From: Acidimicrobium ferrooxidans
Lineage (GTDB): Bacteria; Actinomycetota; Geothermincolia; Fen-727; Anoxymicrobiaceae
Length of the DNA stretch: 64,000 nt
Direction of reading: 5' to 3'
Assembly (NCBI GenBank): GCA_020723485.1
Contig: DYIU01000002.1
Coordinates: 219,543 to 283,542 of the forward strand
In this document: positions 15,676 through 24,872 of the stretch, in pieces
Layout of the letters: every line of letters starts with the position of its first letter
Position numbering within the stretch: position 1 is the stretch's first letter
Program-made: the position numbers and the translations under genes
The notes under the pieces: model-generated
What the model saw: only the letters and a program-made list of their open reading frames with translations
Databases searched by the model: none
Told to the model about the DNA's origin: nothing

Positions 15676-16614
15676 ATGCTGCAGCCGAGGCCCAAGGTCC
15701 TCATAGCGGACGACGACCACAACCTGCGACAGCTGCTCATGGAGGCGTTCCCCAAGCACAAGTTCGAGGTGTACCAGGCCGCGGACGGGGACGAGACATG
15801 GGACACCGTGAGAGACCTCAGGCCTGACATCGTCCTCCTCGACATCATGATGCCCGGGAAGGACGGCCTCGAGATATGCCGCCTGATGCGCGAGAACCCG
15901 CAGACCAGGAACATCCCGGTGATAATGCTCACCGCCAAGGCCCAGCTCAAGGACAAGCTCGAGGGGATCGAATCGGGGGCCGACGACTACGTCACCAAGC
16001 CGTTCGACCCGCTGGAGCTCCAGGCCCGCATCGAGATGCACCTTCGAAGGTACCTGCGGGAGAGCGACATGAGCCCCATCACCGGGCTTCCGGGAAACCG
16101 GTCCATCGACAGGGCGCTCCTCGACCGCCTGGAATCCGGCGAGAAATTCGCGTTCCTCTACGTGGACCTGGACGACTTCAAGGCCTACAACGACTACTAC
16201 GGCTTTCACAGGGGGAGCGAGGTCATAAGCATGACCGGCCGCCTGCTCCAGGAAGCCGTCGCCGCGGAGGGGGGCGACGCGGATTTCATCGGGCACGTGG
16301 GCGGCGACGATTTCATCATCCTCACCTCGGTGGAGTGCGCCGAGCCGCTGTCCAGGGAGATAATCAGGCGTTTCGACGAAGCCATCCCTTCCTGCTACCA
16401 GCCGGAGGACCTGGAGAAGGGCTACATAGTCTCAGTCGACCGTCGAGGCTACGTGATGAAGTTCCCGGTGATGAGCATATCCATCTCCATCGTCCACAAT
16501 GAGTACAGGCAGCTCACCGACCCTGCCCAGGTCGGCAGGGTCGCCGCCGAGCTCAAGAAATACGCCAAGGACCTGGAGGGCAGCGTTTACGTCTTCGACC
16601 GGAGAAAGGCTTGA
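15676..16614 (+). CDS. Response regulator with receiver and GGDEF-like domains
   Basis: This is a 312-residue protein. A complete receiver domain (about 7-122) has the acidic DDDH pocket, phospho-Asp in VLLDIMMPGKDG, Thr in IMLTA and the conserved YVTKPFDP lysine. The C-terminal half is GGDEF-like (ITGLPGNRSID, FLYVDLDDFKAYND), but the signature reads GGDDF. It may make cyclic di-GMP weakly, or act as a sensor only. It is followed by a histidine kinase on the same strand and faces an HD-GYP gene, so a local c-di-GMP circuit is likely. ATG follows GGAG with normal spacing. Confidence 0.9.
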   Translation: MLQPRPKVLIADDDHNLRQLLMEAFPKHKFEVYQAADGDETWDTVRDLRPDIVLLDIMMPGKDGLEICRLMRENPQTRNIPVIMLTAKAQLKDKLEGIESGADDYVTKPFDPLELQARIEMHLRRYLRESDMSPITGLPGNRSIDRALLDRLESGEKFAFLYVDLDDFKAYNDYYGFHRGSEVISMTGRLLQEAVAAEGGDADFIGHVGGDDFIILTSVECAEPLSREIIRRFDEAIPSCYQPEDLEKGYIVSVDRRGYVMKFPVMSISISIVHNEYRQLTDPAQVGRVAAELKKYAKDLEGSVYVFDRRKA

Positions 16615-16670
16615 TCCTCCGGGCGGACGGGCGCGCTCACTCCCGAGGCGCATGACCGGGACTATGACAA

Positions 16671-18824
16671 ATGGACTACCGTTCCATCTTCTCCAGGAGA
16701 CGCTCAGCCGGGCAGGCCGGAGGTGAAGACGGCGGCGACATGGGCCGCATGCTTCTCGTTACGGCGCGCCCCGGGATCCAGGTCTTCTGGACTGTCGTCG
16801 TAGCCGCCACGCTCCTCTACACGCTGACGACGGGCGAGGCCGAGAGCCCCTGGGCCGTCGCTCTGACCGCGGTGTCCTACGCGGCGGTCATGACGGGCAA
16901 CCATTTCTTTCCTTACAGGAAGTACAGGCCGTTCGCCTTCTTCCTCCTTATGTGCTCCTGCCTGGTCCTCATCGCCTCCATCGTCTACCTGACCGGCAAC
17001 AGGGAAAGCATCCTCTCCTTCCTGTTCTTCGTGGTCCCCATATTCGCGGCGTCTTATTTCAGCTACCCGGGGACCGTGCTGGTGGCCGTGCTCACCGCCC
17101 TCGCCAGGTACGTCCCGTTCGTGACCTACGAGCCCGGCGGCATGGTCCAGTTCTCGCTCGCGCTCTCCGCCTTCTCCTACCTGGTCGTGGGCGTCCTCGC
17201 CTGTTATGTCTTCGAGGGCCAGAGGATGTACGCGCGGGAATCGGCGGAGTACCGCCACCTGCTCCAGCTCGCACTGGACAAGGAGAGGGACGTCTCGCTC
17301 ATCTACAACCTCAGCCGCAAGTTCAGCTATACGCTTGATCTCGACAACGTCCTCAAGACCACCGCGGCCCTCGCCCGCAGGATGCTGTCCGCCGACGGCT
17401 CGCTGGTGTTCCTGGTGGAGGACGGCGCGCCGAGGCTCAAGGCGGCGCTCGGCATGCCGCAGTCCTCGGACCTCTCGCAGGTCGCCCTCCCCGCCGACGA
17501 GAACTGGGTGACAAGGCTCGAGGGGGGCGAAAGCGTGACGGCCGAGGGGGTCTCGCTCTCGTGGCTCGGCATGCCGGCCGGCGCCGACCGCGGCTACGAC
17601 CTCTGGGCGGTGCCGCTCTTCGCCGGCGGTGAGACCGTCGGCTACCTGGTCTGCTACGCCGGCTCTTCCAGGGAGGCGGCGGAAGCCCACCTCGAGGTGC
17701 TGACGACGCTGGCTTCGCAGGCCGCGGCGGCCGTGGAGAAGGCGAGGCTGTACTCCAACACGCTCGATGAGAAGAGGAAGGTGGAGACCATACTCTTCGC
17801 CTTGAGGGACGGCCTGCTCGTCACGGACTCGAGCGGCGTCCTCGTGCAGGCGAACCCCGTGGCACTGCAGATGCTCGGAGCGGATTCAGAAGCCCTCGGG
17901 AGAGAGCTGCTCGATGTGCTCGGAGGGCCCCTCCTCGCGTCTGACCTGGGAGGCTACGGCCCCGCCGAGGCCGTGGCGGCGGTCCTGGAGGGCCACACCA
18001 TCTTCGGGGAGATGGAGCTCGCCGCGGATTCCAGGGTCCACGTGCAGGCCCAGTTCATTCCCCTCGAGGGCCAGATGGGCGAGGTCTCCGGTCTGGTCCT
18101 GTTCCTTCACGACATAACCGAACTCAAGCGGGTAGACGAGATGAAGTCGAATTTTGTCTCCAACGTGTCCCACGAGCTCAGGACCCCGCTGACCAGCATC
18201 TCCGGGTTTGTCCGCCTTATGCTCGCCGGGAGGGCCGGACAGCTCAACGCGCAGCAGAAGCAGTACCTCGAAGTGGTGAGCGAGCAGGCCGCGAACCTCA
18301 CGGGGATGATTGAGAGCCTTCTCGACCTTTCGCGCCTACAGGCAAGGAGCGTCAAGGCGGAGATGCAGGAGGTGGACATCGCGGGCGTCGTGGAGACAGC
18401 CGCGAGAGACCTCAGGGGGCCCGCCTCCGAGAAGGACGTCGAGATAAGGACGCGTGTGCCTGCCTCGCTCCCTAAAGCCCAGGCCGACCCCGGCCGGGTC
18501 CTTCAGGTGCTCGTGAACGTCATCGGCAACGCCGTCAAGTTCAGCGAGCCGGGCGGCCTCATAGAGGTCAGCGCCAGCCACAGCGGGCCGTTACTGCAGG
18601 TCAAGGTCAGCGACAACGGCCCGGGGATACCCCCGAGCGCGCTCCCTCATATATTCGACAGGTTCTTTCAGGCGCGGACCGGGGAAGTCCCGGAGCAGGG
18701 AGGGTTCGGGCTGGGCCTGGCCATATCACGCGAGATAGTCGAGATGCACGGCGGCAAGATCTGGGCCGAGAGCGACGTGGGACGGGGCAGCACCTTCTAC
18801 TTCACGCTCCCGGTACACGGCTAG
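16671..18824 (+). CDS. Membrane sensor histidine kinase with GAF and PAS domains
   Basis: This is a 717-residue hybrid-type sensor. About six transmembrane helices (roughly 35-190) are followed by a GAF domain (about 210-360), a PAS domain (about 370-480), HisKA with the phosphorylated His in NFVSNVSHELRTPLTSI, and HATPase_c with N (NVIGNAVKFSEPGG), G1 (DNGPGIP) and G2 (GFGLGLAIS) boxes. It follows the receiver-GGDEF gene and is its probable partner. The start is uncertain: ATG 16671 has little ribosome binding site, while ATG 16740 (residue 24) follows GGAGGTG at a longish distance. Its stop overlaps the convergent HD-GYP gene by 4 bp. Confidence 0.92.
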   Translation: MDYRSIFSRRRSAGQAGGEDGGDMGRMLLVTARPGIQVFWTVVVAATLLYTLTTGEAESPWAVALTAVSYAAVMTGNHFFPYRKYRPFAFFLLMCSCLVLIASIVYLTGNRESILSFLFFVVPIFAASYFSYPGTVLVAVLTALARYVPFVTYEPGGMVQFSLALSAFSYLVVGVLACYVFEGQRMYARESAEYRHLLQLALDKERDVSLIYNLSRKFSYTLDLDNVLKTTAALARRMLSADGSLVFLVEDGAPRLKAALGMPQSSDLSQVALPADENWVTRLEGGESVTAEGVSLSWLGMPAGADRGYDLWAVPLFAGGETVGYLVCYAGSSREAAEAHLEVLTTLASQAAAAVEKARLYSNTLDEKRKVETILFALRDGLLVTDSSGVLVQANPVALQMLGADSEALGRELLDVLGGPLLASDLGGYGPAEAVAAVLEGHTIFGEMELAADSRVHVQAQFIPLEGQMGEVSGLVLFLHDITELKRVDEMKSNFVSNVSHELRTPLTSISGFVRLMLAGRAGQLNAQQKQYLEVVSEQAANLTGMIESLLDLSRLQARSVKAEMQEVDIAGVVETAARDLRGPASEKDVEIRTRVPASLPKAQADPGRVLQVLVNVIGNAVKFSEPGGLIEVSASHSGPLLQVKVSDNGPGIPPSALPHIFDRFFQARTGEVPEQGGFGLGLAISREIVEMHGGKIWAESDVGRGSTFYFTLPVHG

Positions 18825-20914
18825 GTCGGCTGGGCGGGCCTCTCCTCCAGCGCCTCCTCCGGCTCGTACCCCGCGGCGGTCTCCCCCTCCACAATCACCT
18901 CGACGAAGATGCCGACCACGTCGGGGTCGAACTGGCTCCCCGCGTTGTCCTCGATCTCCTTAAGGGCGTCGTGCAGGTCCAGCGCCTTGCGGTACGGCCT
19001 GTCCGACATCATCGCCTCGAAGGAGTCGGCGACTGCGAGTATCCTGGCCCCGAGGGGAATCTCCTCGCCCTTGAGGCCGTCCGGGTACCCCTTGCCGTCC
19101 CACCTCTCGTGGTGGTGCAGAATGATGTCGCGCGGCTTCGCCAGGAAGCTGACGGGGGCCATGATCGAGTCGCCCATCTGCGGGTGGGTCTTGACGTGCA
19201 GGAACTCCTCCTCGGAGAGCCTCCCGGGCTTGTTCAGGATGTGCGCCGCGATTCCGAGCTTGCCGATGTCGTGCAGCGCGGCCGCGTATTTTATGGTCCG
19301 CATCTCCCATTCGGGGAGCCCCATCTTGCGCGCGATCACCATCGCGTACTCGGTGACCCGCTCGGAGTGGCCGTACGTGTAAGGGTCCTTGACCTCGATG
19401 GCCCTCGCGAGGGCCTTGACCGTCGAGAAGTAGCTCATCTCGAGGTCCTCGTAGAGGGTCGCGTTCTCCATCGCCACGGCCGCCTGGCCCGCTATCGCGG
19501 TGACCAGGTTCATGTCGTCGTTCTCTACCTCCTCGCGCTCCCGGTTGTAGAAGAGGACCATTATCCCCATCAGGCGCTCCCTCGAGAACACCGGCACCAG
19601 CAGCACCGACCTCACCCCGGTGTCCTCCAGCCTCTCCGGCGGTATGAACGGCGAGATCTCCGACTCGCACACGACCGGCTCGTGCCTCGCGAGCGCCGCC
19701 GCCTCCTCCGCCACCAGGTCGTCCGACAGCACCCCCTCGGACAGCGCGGTCTCCCACTCGGACTCCGGGAACATGCCGAACGTCGCCGTGGGATAGAACC
19801 GGTTGCTCTCCTCCAGCAGGACGTAGACGGTGCACTTGCCGACCTCGCACACGTCGGCCGTTATCTGCACCAGCCTCGAGAGGAGGACGTCGATGTCCAG
19901 GGTCGACGTCACCAGCCTGGAGACCTCGAGCAGCGCCATGGTCTCCTTCAGCTTCTGCTGCTCGCTCCCGTGCAGCCTGGCGTTCTCCATGGCCGCGGCC
20001 ACCTTGTTCGCGAACCTCTCGGCCAGGCTGACCGTCTCGGGCGTGAAGATCTGCGGGTTCTCGACGTTATCGACCAGCATGACCCCGACGTTCCTGTCCC
20101 TCACCATCAGCGGGACCAGGACCACGTGCTTGGTCTTGAGCTTCTTCATCAGCGCGGACAGGAGCGGCATGGTGCGCGGGTACCCCTGTACGCTCACCGA
20201 CCTGCCCTGGTGGACCAGCTTGTTCATGACGGTGGCGTCGAGCCTGGTGCCGTCCTCGCCGAAGATAGCGTCGTGGTCGAAGTTGGCCGCCTCCAGGTGC
20301 AGCTCGTTCGTGAGCAGGTCGCGGGTGAAGAACGCGCAGCGCTCCACGCCCACCAGGTCCCTGCACTTCTTCACCGCGGAGAGCATGAGGGTGCTGAAAT
20401 CCAGCGTCGCGGCCAGGTTGCTCGGAAAGCGGTCTATCTCCTCCTGGTAGGAGTGGTAGAAGCGGACCACCTCGTCGCGGGTCTGGGTGAACGACTCCGC
20501 GCGTATCCTCTCCGCCTGGCCGAGGATGTCGCCGACCAGCAGCGCCGCCTGGAGCGCGGTGCTCGGCTCGGCCTCGCCCCCCTGCACCATCTCGGATATC
20601 TGCTCGACGAGCGCCTGCTCCACGAGGTGCGGGATGCTCAGCACTTCCTTCATGGAGAACCCGTTCTTGGCGTGCGAGTAGCTCTGGAAAGTCTCGTTGC
20701 CCAGGAAGTCAGTGGTGTCGCCGGTCTCGACCGCCCCGGCCAGCAGCTCGAGGTAGGAGCCGAAGTACTTCCGCCGGGTCTGCTTGAGGTAGCCGTAGTA
20801 GGCGGAGCCCGGTGAACCTTCCTCGGGAATGCGCGCTATGACCTCTGCGCGCCGGGAACCCAGGAGTTCCAGCACCAGCCTCTCGCGACCGCCGGGGTCG
20901 GACTGACCTGCCAT
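18821..20914 (-). CDS. GAF-GAF-HD-GYP cyclic di-GMP phosphodiesterase
   Basis: This is a 697-residue soluble protein. An N-terminal helical region (about 1-150) precedes two GAF domains (about 165-315 and 330-490) and a C-terminal HD-GYP domain (about 505-690). The catalytic metal-binding set is intact: HDIGKLG, HPQMG, HHHERWDGKGYPDG and ADSFEAMMSDRPYR. HD-GYP enzymes hydrolyse c-di-GMP. Convergence with the kinase gene and nearness of a GGDEF-like regulator suggest joint control of c-di-GMP in response to cytoplasmic GAF ligands. Confidence 0.93.
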   Translation of the reverse strand: MAGQSDPGGRERLVLELLGSRRAEVIARIPEEGSPGSAYYGYLKQTRRKYFGSYLELLAGAVETGDTTDFLGNETFQSYSHAKNGFSMKEVLSIPHLVEQALVEQISEMVQGGEAEPSTALQAALLVGDILGQAERIRAESFTQTRDEVVRFYHSYQEEIDRFPSNLAATLDFSTLMLSAVKKCRDLVGVERCAFFTRDLLTNELHLEAANFDHDAIFGEDGTRLDATVMNKLVHQGRSVSVQGYPRTMPLLSALMKKLKTKHVVLVPLMVRDRNVGVMLVDNVENPQIFTPETVSLAERFANKVAAAMENARLHGSEQQKLKETMALLEVSRLVTSTLDIDVLLSRLVQITADVCEVGKCTVYVLLEESNRFYPTATFGMFPESEWETALSEGVLSDDLVAEEAAALARHEPVVCESEISPFIPPERLEDTGVRSVLLVPVFSRERLMGIMVLFYNREREEVENDDMNLVTAIAGQAAVAMENATLYEDLEMSYFSTVKALARAIEVKDPYTYGHSERVTEYAMVIARKMGLPEWEMRTIKYAAALHDIGKLGIAAHILNKPGRLSEEEFLHVKTHPQMGDSIMAPVSFLAKPRDIILHHHERWDGKGYPDGLKGEEIPLGARILAVADSFEAMMSDRPYRKALDLHDALKEIEDNAGSQFDPDVVGIFVEVIVEGETAAGYEPEEALEERPAQPT

Positions 20915-21003
20915 TCATCCCCCTACCACTACCACTATGCTTATAACGCGCCGACCCCCTTCCAGGGGCCGCACGAAACGGCGCTTTTTCCGCGGCGGCG
21001 CCG

Positions 21004-21468
21004 CTACTTGAGCGTCGACATCAGGTTCGCCATCTCTATGGCGGTCAGCGCCGCCTGCCAGCCCTTGTTCCCGGCCTTGGCTCCCGCCCGGTCCACGGCC
21101 TGCTCGAGCGTGTCGGCCGTTATGATGCCGAACGCCACCGGCACCCCGGTCTCCAGGCCCACCCTGGCGACTCCTTTTGAGACCTCCGCCGCCACGTAGT
21201 CGAAATGGGGCGTGTTCCCGCGGATGACGGCCCCGAGGCAGATGACCGCGTCGTACTTCCCGGAGGCGGCCATCCTGCTCGCCACCAGCGGTATCTCGAA
21301 CGAGCCGGGAACCCACGCTACATCGATGTTATCGTCGGACGCCTCGTGCCTCTTGAGCGAATCAAGCGCCCCGGAGAGCAGGTTCTTCCCGATGAACTCG
21401 TTGAAGCGGCTTATCACTATCCCGAACCTGTAATCCCTTGCTACGAGCCTTCCCTCGAACGTCGGCAT
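21004..21468 (-). CDS. ribH: 6,7-dimethyl-8-ribityllumazine synthase
   Basis: RibH condenses 5-amino-6-ribitylamino-uracil with dihydroxybutanone phosphate, the penultimate riboflavin step. The 154-residue protein has the family motifs [42 protein letters not shown] and [12 protein letters not shown]. Length is normal. It is the last gene of the ribD-ribE-ribBA-ribH operon, with TTAGGAGGGAGC before its ATG. Confidence 0.97.
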   Translation of the reverse strand: MPTFEGRLVARDYRFGIVISRFNEFIGKNLLSGALDSLKRHEASDDNIDVAWVPGSFEIPLVASRMAASGKYDAVICLGAVIRGNTPHFDYVAAEVSKGVARVGLETGVPVAFGIITADTLEQAVDRAGAKAGNKGWQAALTAIEMANLMSTLK

Positions 21469-21492
21469 GCTCCCTCCTAATGTCTTCGGTGG

Positions 21493-22710
21493 TCAGTCCT
21501 TGACGTCCTCGAAATCGAGCAGGTGGTCCATCTTCTCCTTCTTGGCCTTGAGGTACCTCATGTTCTCCTCGCAGGGCTCGATCTGTATCGGCACGCGCTC
21601 CGTCACTGAGAGCCCGTAGCCCTCGAGGCCGACCCTCTTCGCGGGGTTGTTTGTGAGGAGCCTCATCGAGGTGATCCCGAGGTCCCTCAGTATCTGGGCC
21701 CCGGTGCCGTAGTCGCGGGCGTCCACCGGGAGCCCCAGCTCGAGGTTGGCCTCGACCGTGTCAAACCCCATGTCCTGCAGCTGGTAGGCCTGCAGCTTGT
21801 GGGCTAGCCCGATGCCGCGGCCCTCGTGCCCTATCATGTAGAGGAACACCCCCTCGCCGGCTTCCTCTATCCTGCTCAAGGCCGCCGCGACCTGCGAGCC
21901 GCAGTCGCATCTCAGAGACGCGAACACGTCCCCGGTGAGGCACTCGGAGTGGACCCTGACCAGCACGTCCTTCTTGCCGGAAACGTCGCCCTTCACCAGC
22001 GCCAGGTGGAAGGTGTCGTCGACGAGGCTCTGGTAGCCGATCGCCTTGAAATCGCCGAACGCGGTCGGCAGCCTGGCCTCGGAGACCCGCTCCACCAGCT
22101 GCTCCTTCTCAATGCGGTACCGTATCAGGTCCGCCACGGTCACCATCTGGAGGCCGAACTTCCCGGCGATCTTCTCCAGCTCCGGCACGCGGGCCATGGT
22201 GCCGTCCTCGTGCATGATCTCGCATATCACCCCCGCCGGAAAATGGCCCGCCAGGCGCGCCAGATCGACCGTGGCCTCGGTGTGACCGGCGCGCGTGAGC
22301 ACGCCTCCCTCCCTGGCCCTCAACGGGAAGACGTGACCCGGCTTGCTGATATCCTCCGGGGTGGTCGACGGGTTGATGACCGCCTGCACGGTGGCCGCAC
22401 GGTCGTAGGCCGAGATGCCGGTTGTAATCTTGCCCTTGGCGCCGATGGAAACGGTGAATGCGGTCCCCTGGGCGCTGGTGTTGTCCTCGACCATCGCCGG
22501 AATCTCCAGCTCGTCGAGGCGGGTCGCGACGCACGGCATGCATATCAGACCGCGCCCGTGCTTGCTCATGAAGTTGATCGTCTCCGGGGTGACCATCTGC
22601 GCCGAGCAGACAAAGTCGCCCTCGTTCTCCCTGTCCTCGTCGTCCACCACGATTATCAGGTGGCCGGCCTTCAGCTCATCCAGAGCTTCCTCGATGGTGC
22701 TGAAAGGCAT
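21493..22710 (-). CDS. ribBA: Bifunctional DHBP synthase / GTP cyclohydrolase II
   Basis: This 405-residue fusion supplies both riboflavin precursors. The N-terminal RibB half (about 1-200) has DDEDRENEGDFV and GHTEATVDLARLAG. The RibA half (about 205-400) has the zinc cysteines in HSECLTGDVFASLRCDCG and the catalytic GHEGRGIGLAHK region. It follows ribE by 15 nt and has GGGAGGTG upstream of its ATG. Confidence 0.97.
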   Translation of the reverse strand: MPFSTIEEALDELKAGHLIIVVDDEDRENEGDFVCSAQMVTPETINFMSKHGRGLICMPCVATRLDELEIPAMVEDNTSAQGTAFTVSIGAKGKITTGISAYDRAATVQAVINPSTTPEDISKPGHVFPLRAREGGVLTRAGHTEATVDLARLAGHFPAGVICEIMHEDGTMARVPELEKIAGKFGLQMVTVADLIRYRIEKEQLVERVSEARLPTAFGDFKAIGYQSLVDDTFHLALVKGDVSGKKDVLVRVHSECLTGDVFASLRCDCGSQVAAALSRIEEAGEGVFLYMIGHEGRGIGLAHKLQAYQLQDMGFDTVEANLELGLPVDARDYGTGAQILRDLGITSMRLLTNNPAKRVGLEGYGLSVTERVPIQIEPCEENMRYLKAKKEKMDHLLDFEDVKD

Positions 22711-22725
22711 GCTGACACCTCCCTT

Positions 22726-23373
22726 TCAGATGTCCTGTCCCGGCTCGAGGAACCCTCCGCGAGCCAGCGCTTCCTCTATCCCTGGACGTCCCTCGCGTCT
22801 CGAGAGGAACGCCTCCACGTACTTGGCGATTATGTCCACCTCTATGTTCGCCTCGCCGCCGCGCCTGGCCTCGGCCAGGGTCGTCTGCTCGAGGGTGTGC
22901 GGTATCACCGATACGGTGAAGCCCGTCGGCGAGGCGTCCACGACGGTAAGGCTTATGCCGTCGAGGGCGACCGAGCCCTTCGGGACAACATAACGGGCGA
23001 TCTCCTCTCCCGCGCCTATGTCAAAGACCACCGCGTTTTCCTCACGGCGCACGCCGCGCACGCTGCCCACTCCGTCGACGTGGCCGTTCACGATGTGGCC
23101 GGAGAACCGCCCTCCCGCTCCCATGGCCCGCTCGAGGTTCACCGGGGAGCCCGGGCGCATGCGGCCGAGGGTGCTGCTCCTGAGGGTCTCGGGCATCACG
23201 TCCACGGTGAACGCGGAATCCTGGAGTTCCACGACGGTCAGGCATACGCCGGACACGGCAATGGAATCGCCGACCCTCGTATCCTCGAGGACGCGCGACG
23301 CCGCCACCCTGAGCCTGCCGGGAGCCGCGAGCTCCAGCACGGTACCCTTCTCCTCCACTATCCCCGTGAACAC
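22726..23373 (-). CDS. ribE: Riboflavin synthase alpha chain
   Basis: RibE dismutates two lumazines into riboflavin and the RibH substrate. This 215-residue trimeric enzyme shows the internal duplication of two lumazine-binding barrels: MFTGIVEEKG and SIAVSGVCLTVV in the first, VALDGISLTVVDAS and IPHTLEQTTL in the second. The start codon is GTG, one base after the ribD stop. Confidence 0.97.
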   Translation of the reverse strand: MFTGIVEEKGTVLELAAPGRLRVAASRVLEDTRVGDSIAVSGVCLTVVELQDSAFTVDVMPETLRSSTLGRMRPGSPVNLERAMGAGGRFSGHIVNGHVDGVGSVRGVRREENAVVFDIGAGEEIARYVVPKGSVALDGISLTVVDASPTGFTVSVIPHTLEQTTLAEARRGGEANIEVDIIAKYVEAFLSRREGRPGIEEALARGGFLEPGQDI

Positions 23374-23374
23374 T

Positions 23375-24526
23375 TCAATCCACCTCCGGGTACGCGACGA
23401 CCTTGAAATCGGGCCCCATCTCGAAGACGGCGTCGATGCGCAGGGGCCGCGCGTCTTCCATCCGGGCGACGCCGGAGCCCCCTATCGGGCCGGGTGCGCC
23501 GCAGCCCGCTATGACCTTTGGAGCGTAGTAAAAGACCAGCTTGTCCACCAGGCCCGCCTCCCACATGGCGCGGGTGAGCTCGGGGCCCCCCTCGACCTGG
23601 AGCGATACGATCTCCCGTTCGCCGAGCAGCCGGAGCAGCGCCGCGAGGTCGACCTTGCCGCCGGCGTCCAGCCGCACGACCTCGACTCCCCGCTCCTGGA
23701 GCCGGCTCACCCTCTCCGGGGGAGCGGCACCGGACACGGCGAGAAGAGTCCTGGCCTCGGTGGTGTCGGCGACGTTGCTCTCCAGGGGAGTCCTCGCGAG
23801 GCTGTCCACGACGACCCTGAGGGGGCCCGGCCCGGCGGCCCCGGTCCGCACGGTCAGGCGGGGGTCGTCCTGCGTGACGGTGCCGATGCCCACCATCACG
23901 GCGTCGCTCGCGCGGCGCATCTCCTGGACGTCGGCCCTGGACCACTCCGAGGAGATCCATTTCGACTCGCCGGTCCGGGTGGCCACCTTACCGTCCAGGC
24001 TCATCGCCATCTTCAGGGTCACGAAGGGGGCCCCTGTGGTTATCCACTTGACGTATGCCTCGTTGAGCCTGAGGGCATAGTCGCCGTACGGCCCGACGGA
24101 CACGTCAACACCAGCGTCCGCCAGATAGCTCATGCCTGCGCCGCTCACCCGCGGGTTCGGGTCGAGCATGGCCATGACGACGCGGGCGACGCCCTTCTCC
24201 GCGAGCATCCCGGCGCACGGAGGGGTCCTTCCCTGGTGGGAGCACGGCTCCAGGGTCACGTAGACCGTCGCGCCTCCCGGGTCGACCCCGGCCTCTTCGA
24301 GGGCGACGACCTCCGCGTGGGGTCCGCCCGCCCGGGCGTGGAATCCTTCGCCGATGACCTCGTCACCTCGCGCCACGACGGCTCCCACCATCGGGTTCGG
24401 GGAGGTGAGCCCGCGGCCCCTCTCCGCCAGGTCGAGCGCCCTGAGCATCATGGTCTCATCGACGGTGACCGCCTCCGGCCTCCTCGTCCCCGCTACCATT
24501 TGAGTTCCTTCAGCTATGAAGTCCAT
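23375..24526 (-). CDS. ribD: Bifunctional diaminohydroxyphosphoribosylaminopyrimidine deaminase/reductase
   Basis: RibD carries out the second and third riboflavin steps. The 383-residue protein has an N-terminal deaminase (about 22-165) with the zinc motif HAEVVAL and LEPCSHQGRTPPC. A C-terminal NADPH reductase follows (from about 165) with TLKMAMSLDGKVATRTGESKWISS. ATG at 24526 has GGAG 9 nt upstream. It is the first gene behind the FMN riboswitch. Confidence 0.96.
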   Translation of the reverse strand: MDFIAEGTQMVAGTRRPEAVTVDETMMLRALDLAERGRGLTSPNPMVGAVVARGDEVIGEGFHARAGGPHAEVVALEEAGVDPGGATVYVTLEPCSHQGRTPPCAGMLAEKGVARVVMAMLDPNPRVSGAGMSYLADAGVDVSVGPYGDYALRLNEAYVKWITTGAPFVTLKMAMSLDGKVATRTGESKWISSEWSRADVQEMRRASDAVMVGIGTVTQDDPRLTVRTGAAGPGPLRVVVDSLARTPLESNVADTTEARTLLAVSGAAPPERVSRLQERGVEVVRLDAGGKVDLAALLRLLGEREIVSLQVEGGPELTRAMWEAGLVDKLVFYYAPKVIAGCGAPGPIGGSGVARMEDARPLRIDAVFEMGPDFKVVAYPEVD

Positions 24527-24556
24527 AAATCAAACTCCGGCACAGGGTCAACGGGA

Positions 24557-24584
24557 ATAAAAATGCGCCGGGAGAAGCCGGCGC
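24557..24584 (-). terminator. Rho-independent terminator of the FMN riboswitch
   Basis: On the minus strand GCGCCGG (24584-24578), a CTTCTC loop and CCGGCGC (24571-24565) form a 7-bp GC stem followed by ATTTTTATT. It lies between the aptamer and ribD, so it is the likely ligand-controlled expression platform. Confidence 0.8.
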
Positions 24585-24604
24585 GCTGACAGAAGCTGTC
24601 AGTT

Positions 24605-24711
24605 ATCTTCTCCCATCCGGACTTTACCGTCGGCCCCGGAATCTCACCGGGTCTGCTCCGAAGAGCTCGCGGGCTATACCGCCGGTCGGGAATCTCACCC
24701 TGTCCCGAAGA
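24605..24711 (-). promoter_or_regulatory. FMN riboswitch (RFN element)
   Basis: On the minus strand the aptamer starts TCTTCGGGACAGGGTG and contains the paired conserved blocks GATTCCCGACCGGCGGTATAG, split over two strands, and GGTGAGATTCCGG. It ends with GACGGTAAAGTCCGGATGGG and the closing GAGAAGATAA. It precedes ribD by about 80 nt and is followed by an intrinsic terminator, so FMN binding should stop transcription of the rib operon. Confidence 0.95.
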
Positions 24712-24725
24712 CCTATGTTTTTTCC

Positions 24726-24754
24726 ATGATAACAAATGCTCCCGCGCTGTTCAA
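24726..24754 (-). promoter_or_regulatory. Promoter of the rib operon
   Basis: On the minus strand TTGAAC (24754-24749), a 17-nt spacer and TATCAT (24731-24726) place a start site just before the aptamer. Confidence 0.65.
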
Positions 24755-24777
24755 TACGGACTCGGGGCCCCGCTCTG

Positions 24778-24806
24778 TTGCCCGTCCGCACCGCCGGGGA
24801 TAACAT
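24778..24806 (+). promoter_or_regulatory. Promoter of the lipoprotein gene at 24873
   Basis: TTGCCC (24778-24783), a 17-nt spacer and TAACAT (24801-24806) lie about 65 nt upstream of the TTG start. With the divergent rib promoter and riboswitch, this accounts for the 346-bp intergenic region. Confidence 0.5.
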
Positions 24807-24872
24807 TTAGGCGACGGGCCGTCCATCCGCCCGGAAGCTCGGGCGGCGGCTCCAGCTGATGAAGGTGATGCG

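Noticed and set aside
18971-20815. 600-codon open frame opposite the HD-GYP gene
   Set aside because: It is antisense to a complete GAF-GAF-HD-GYP protein and has the biased composition of a shadow frame.
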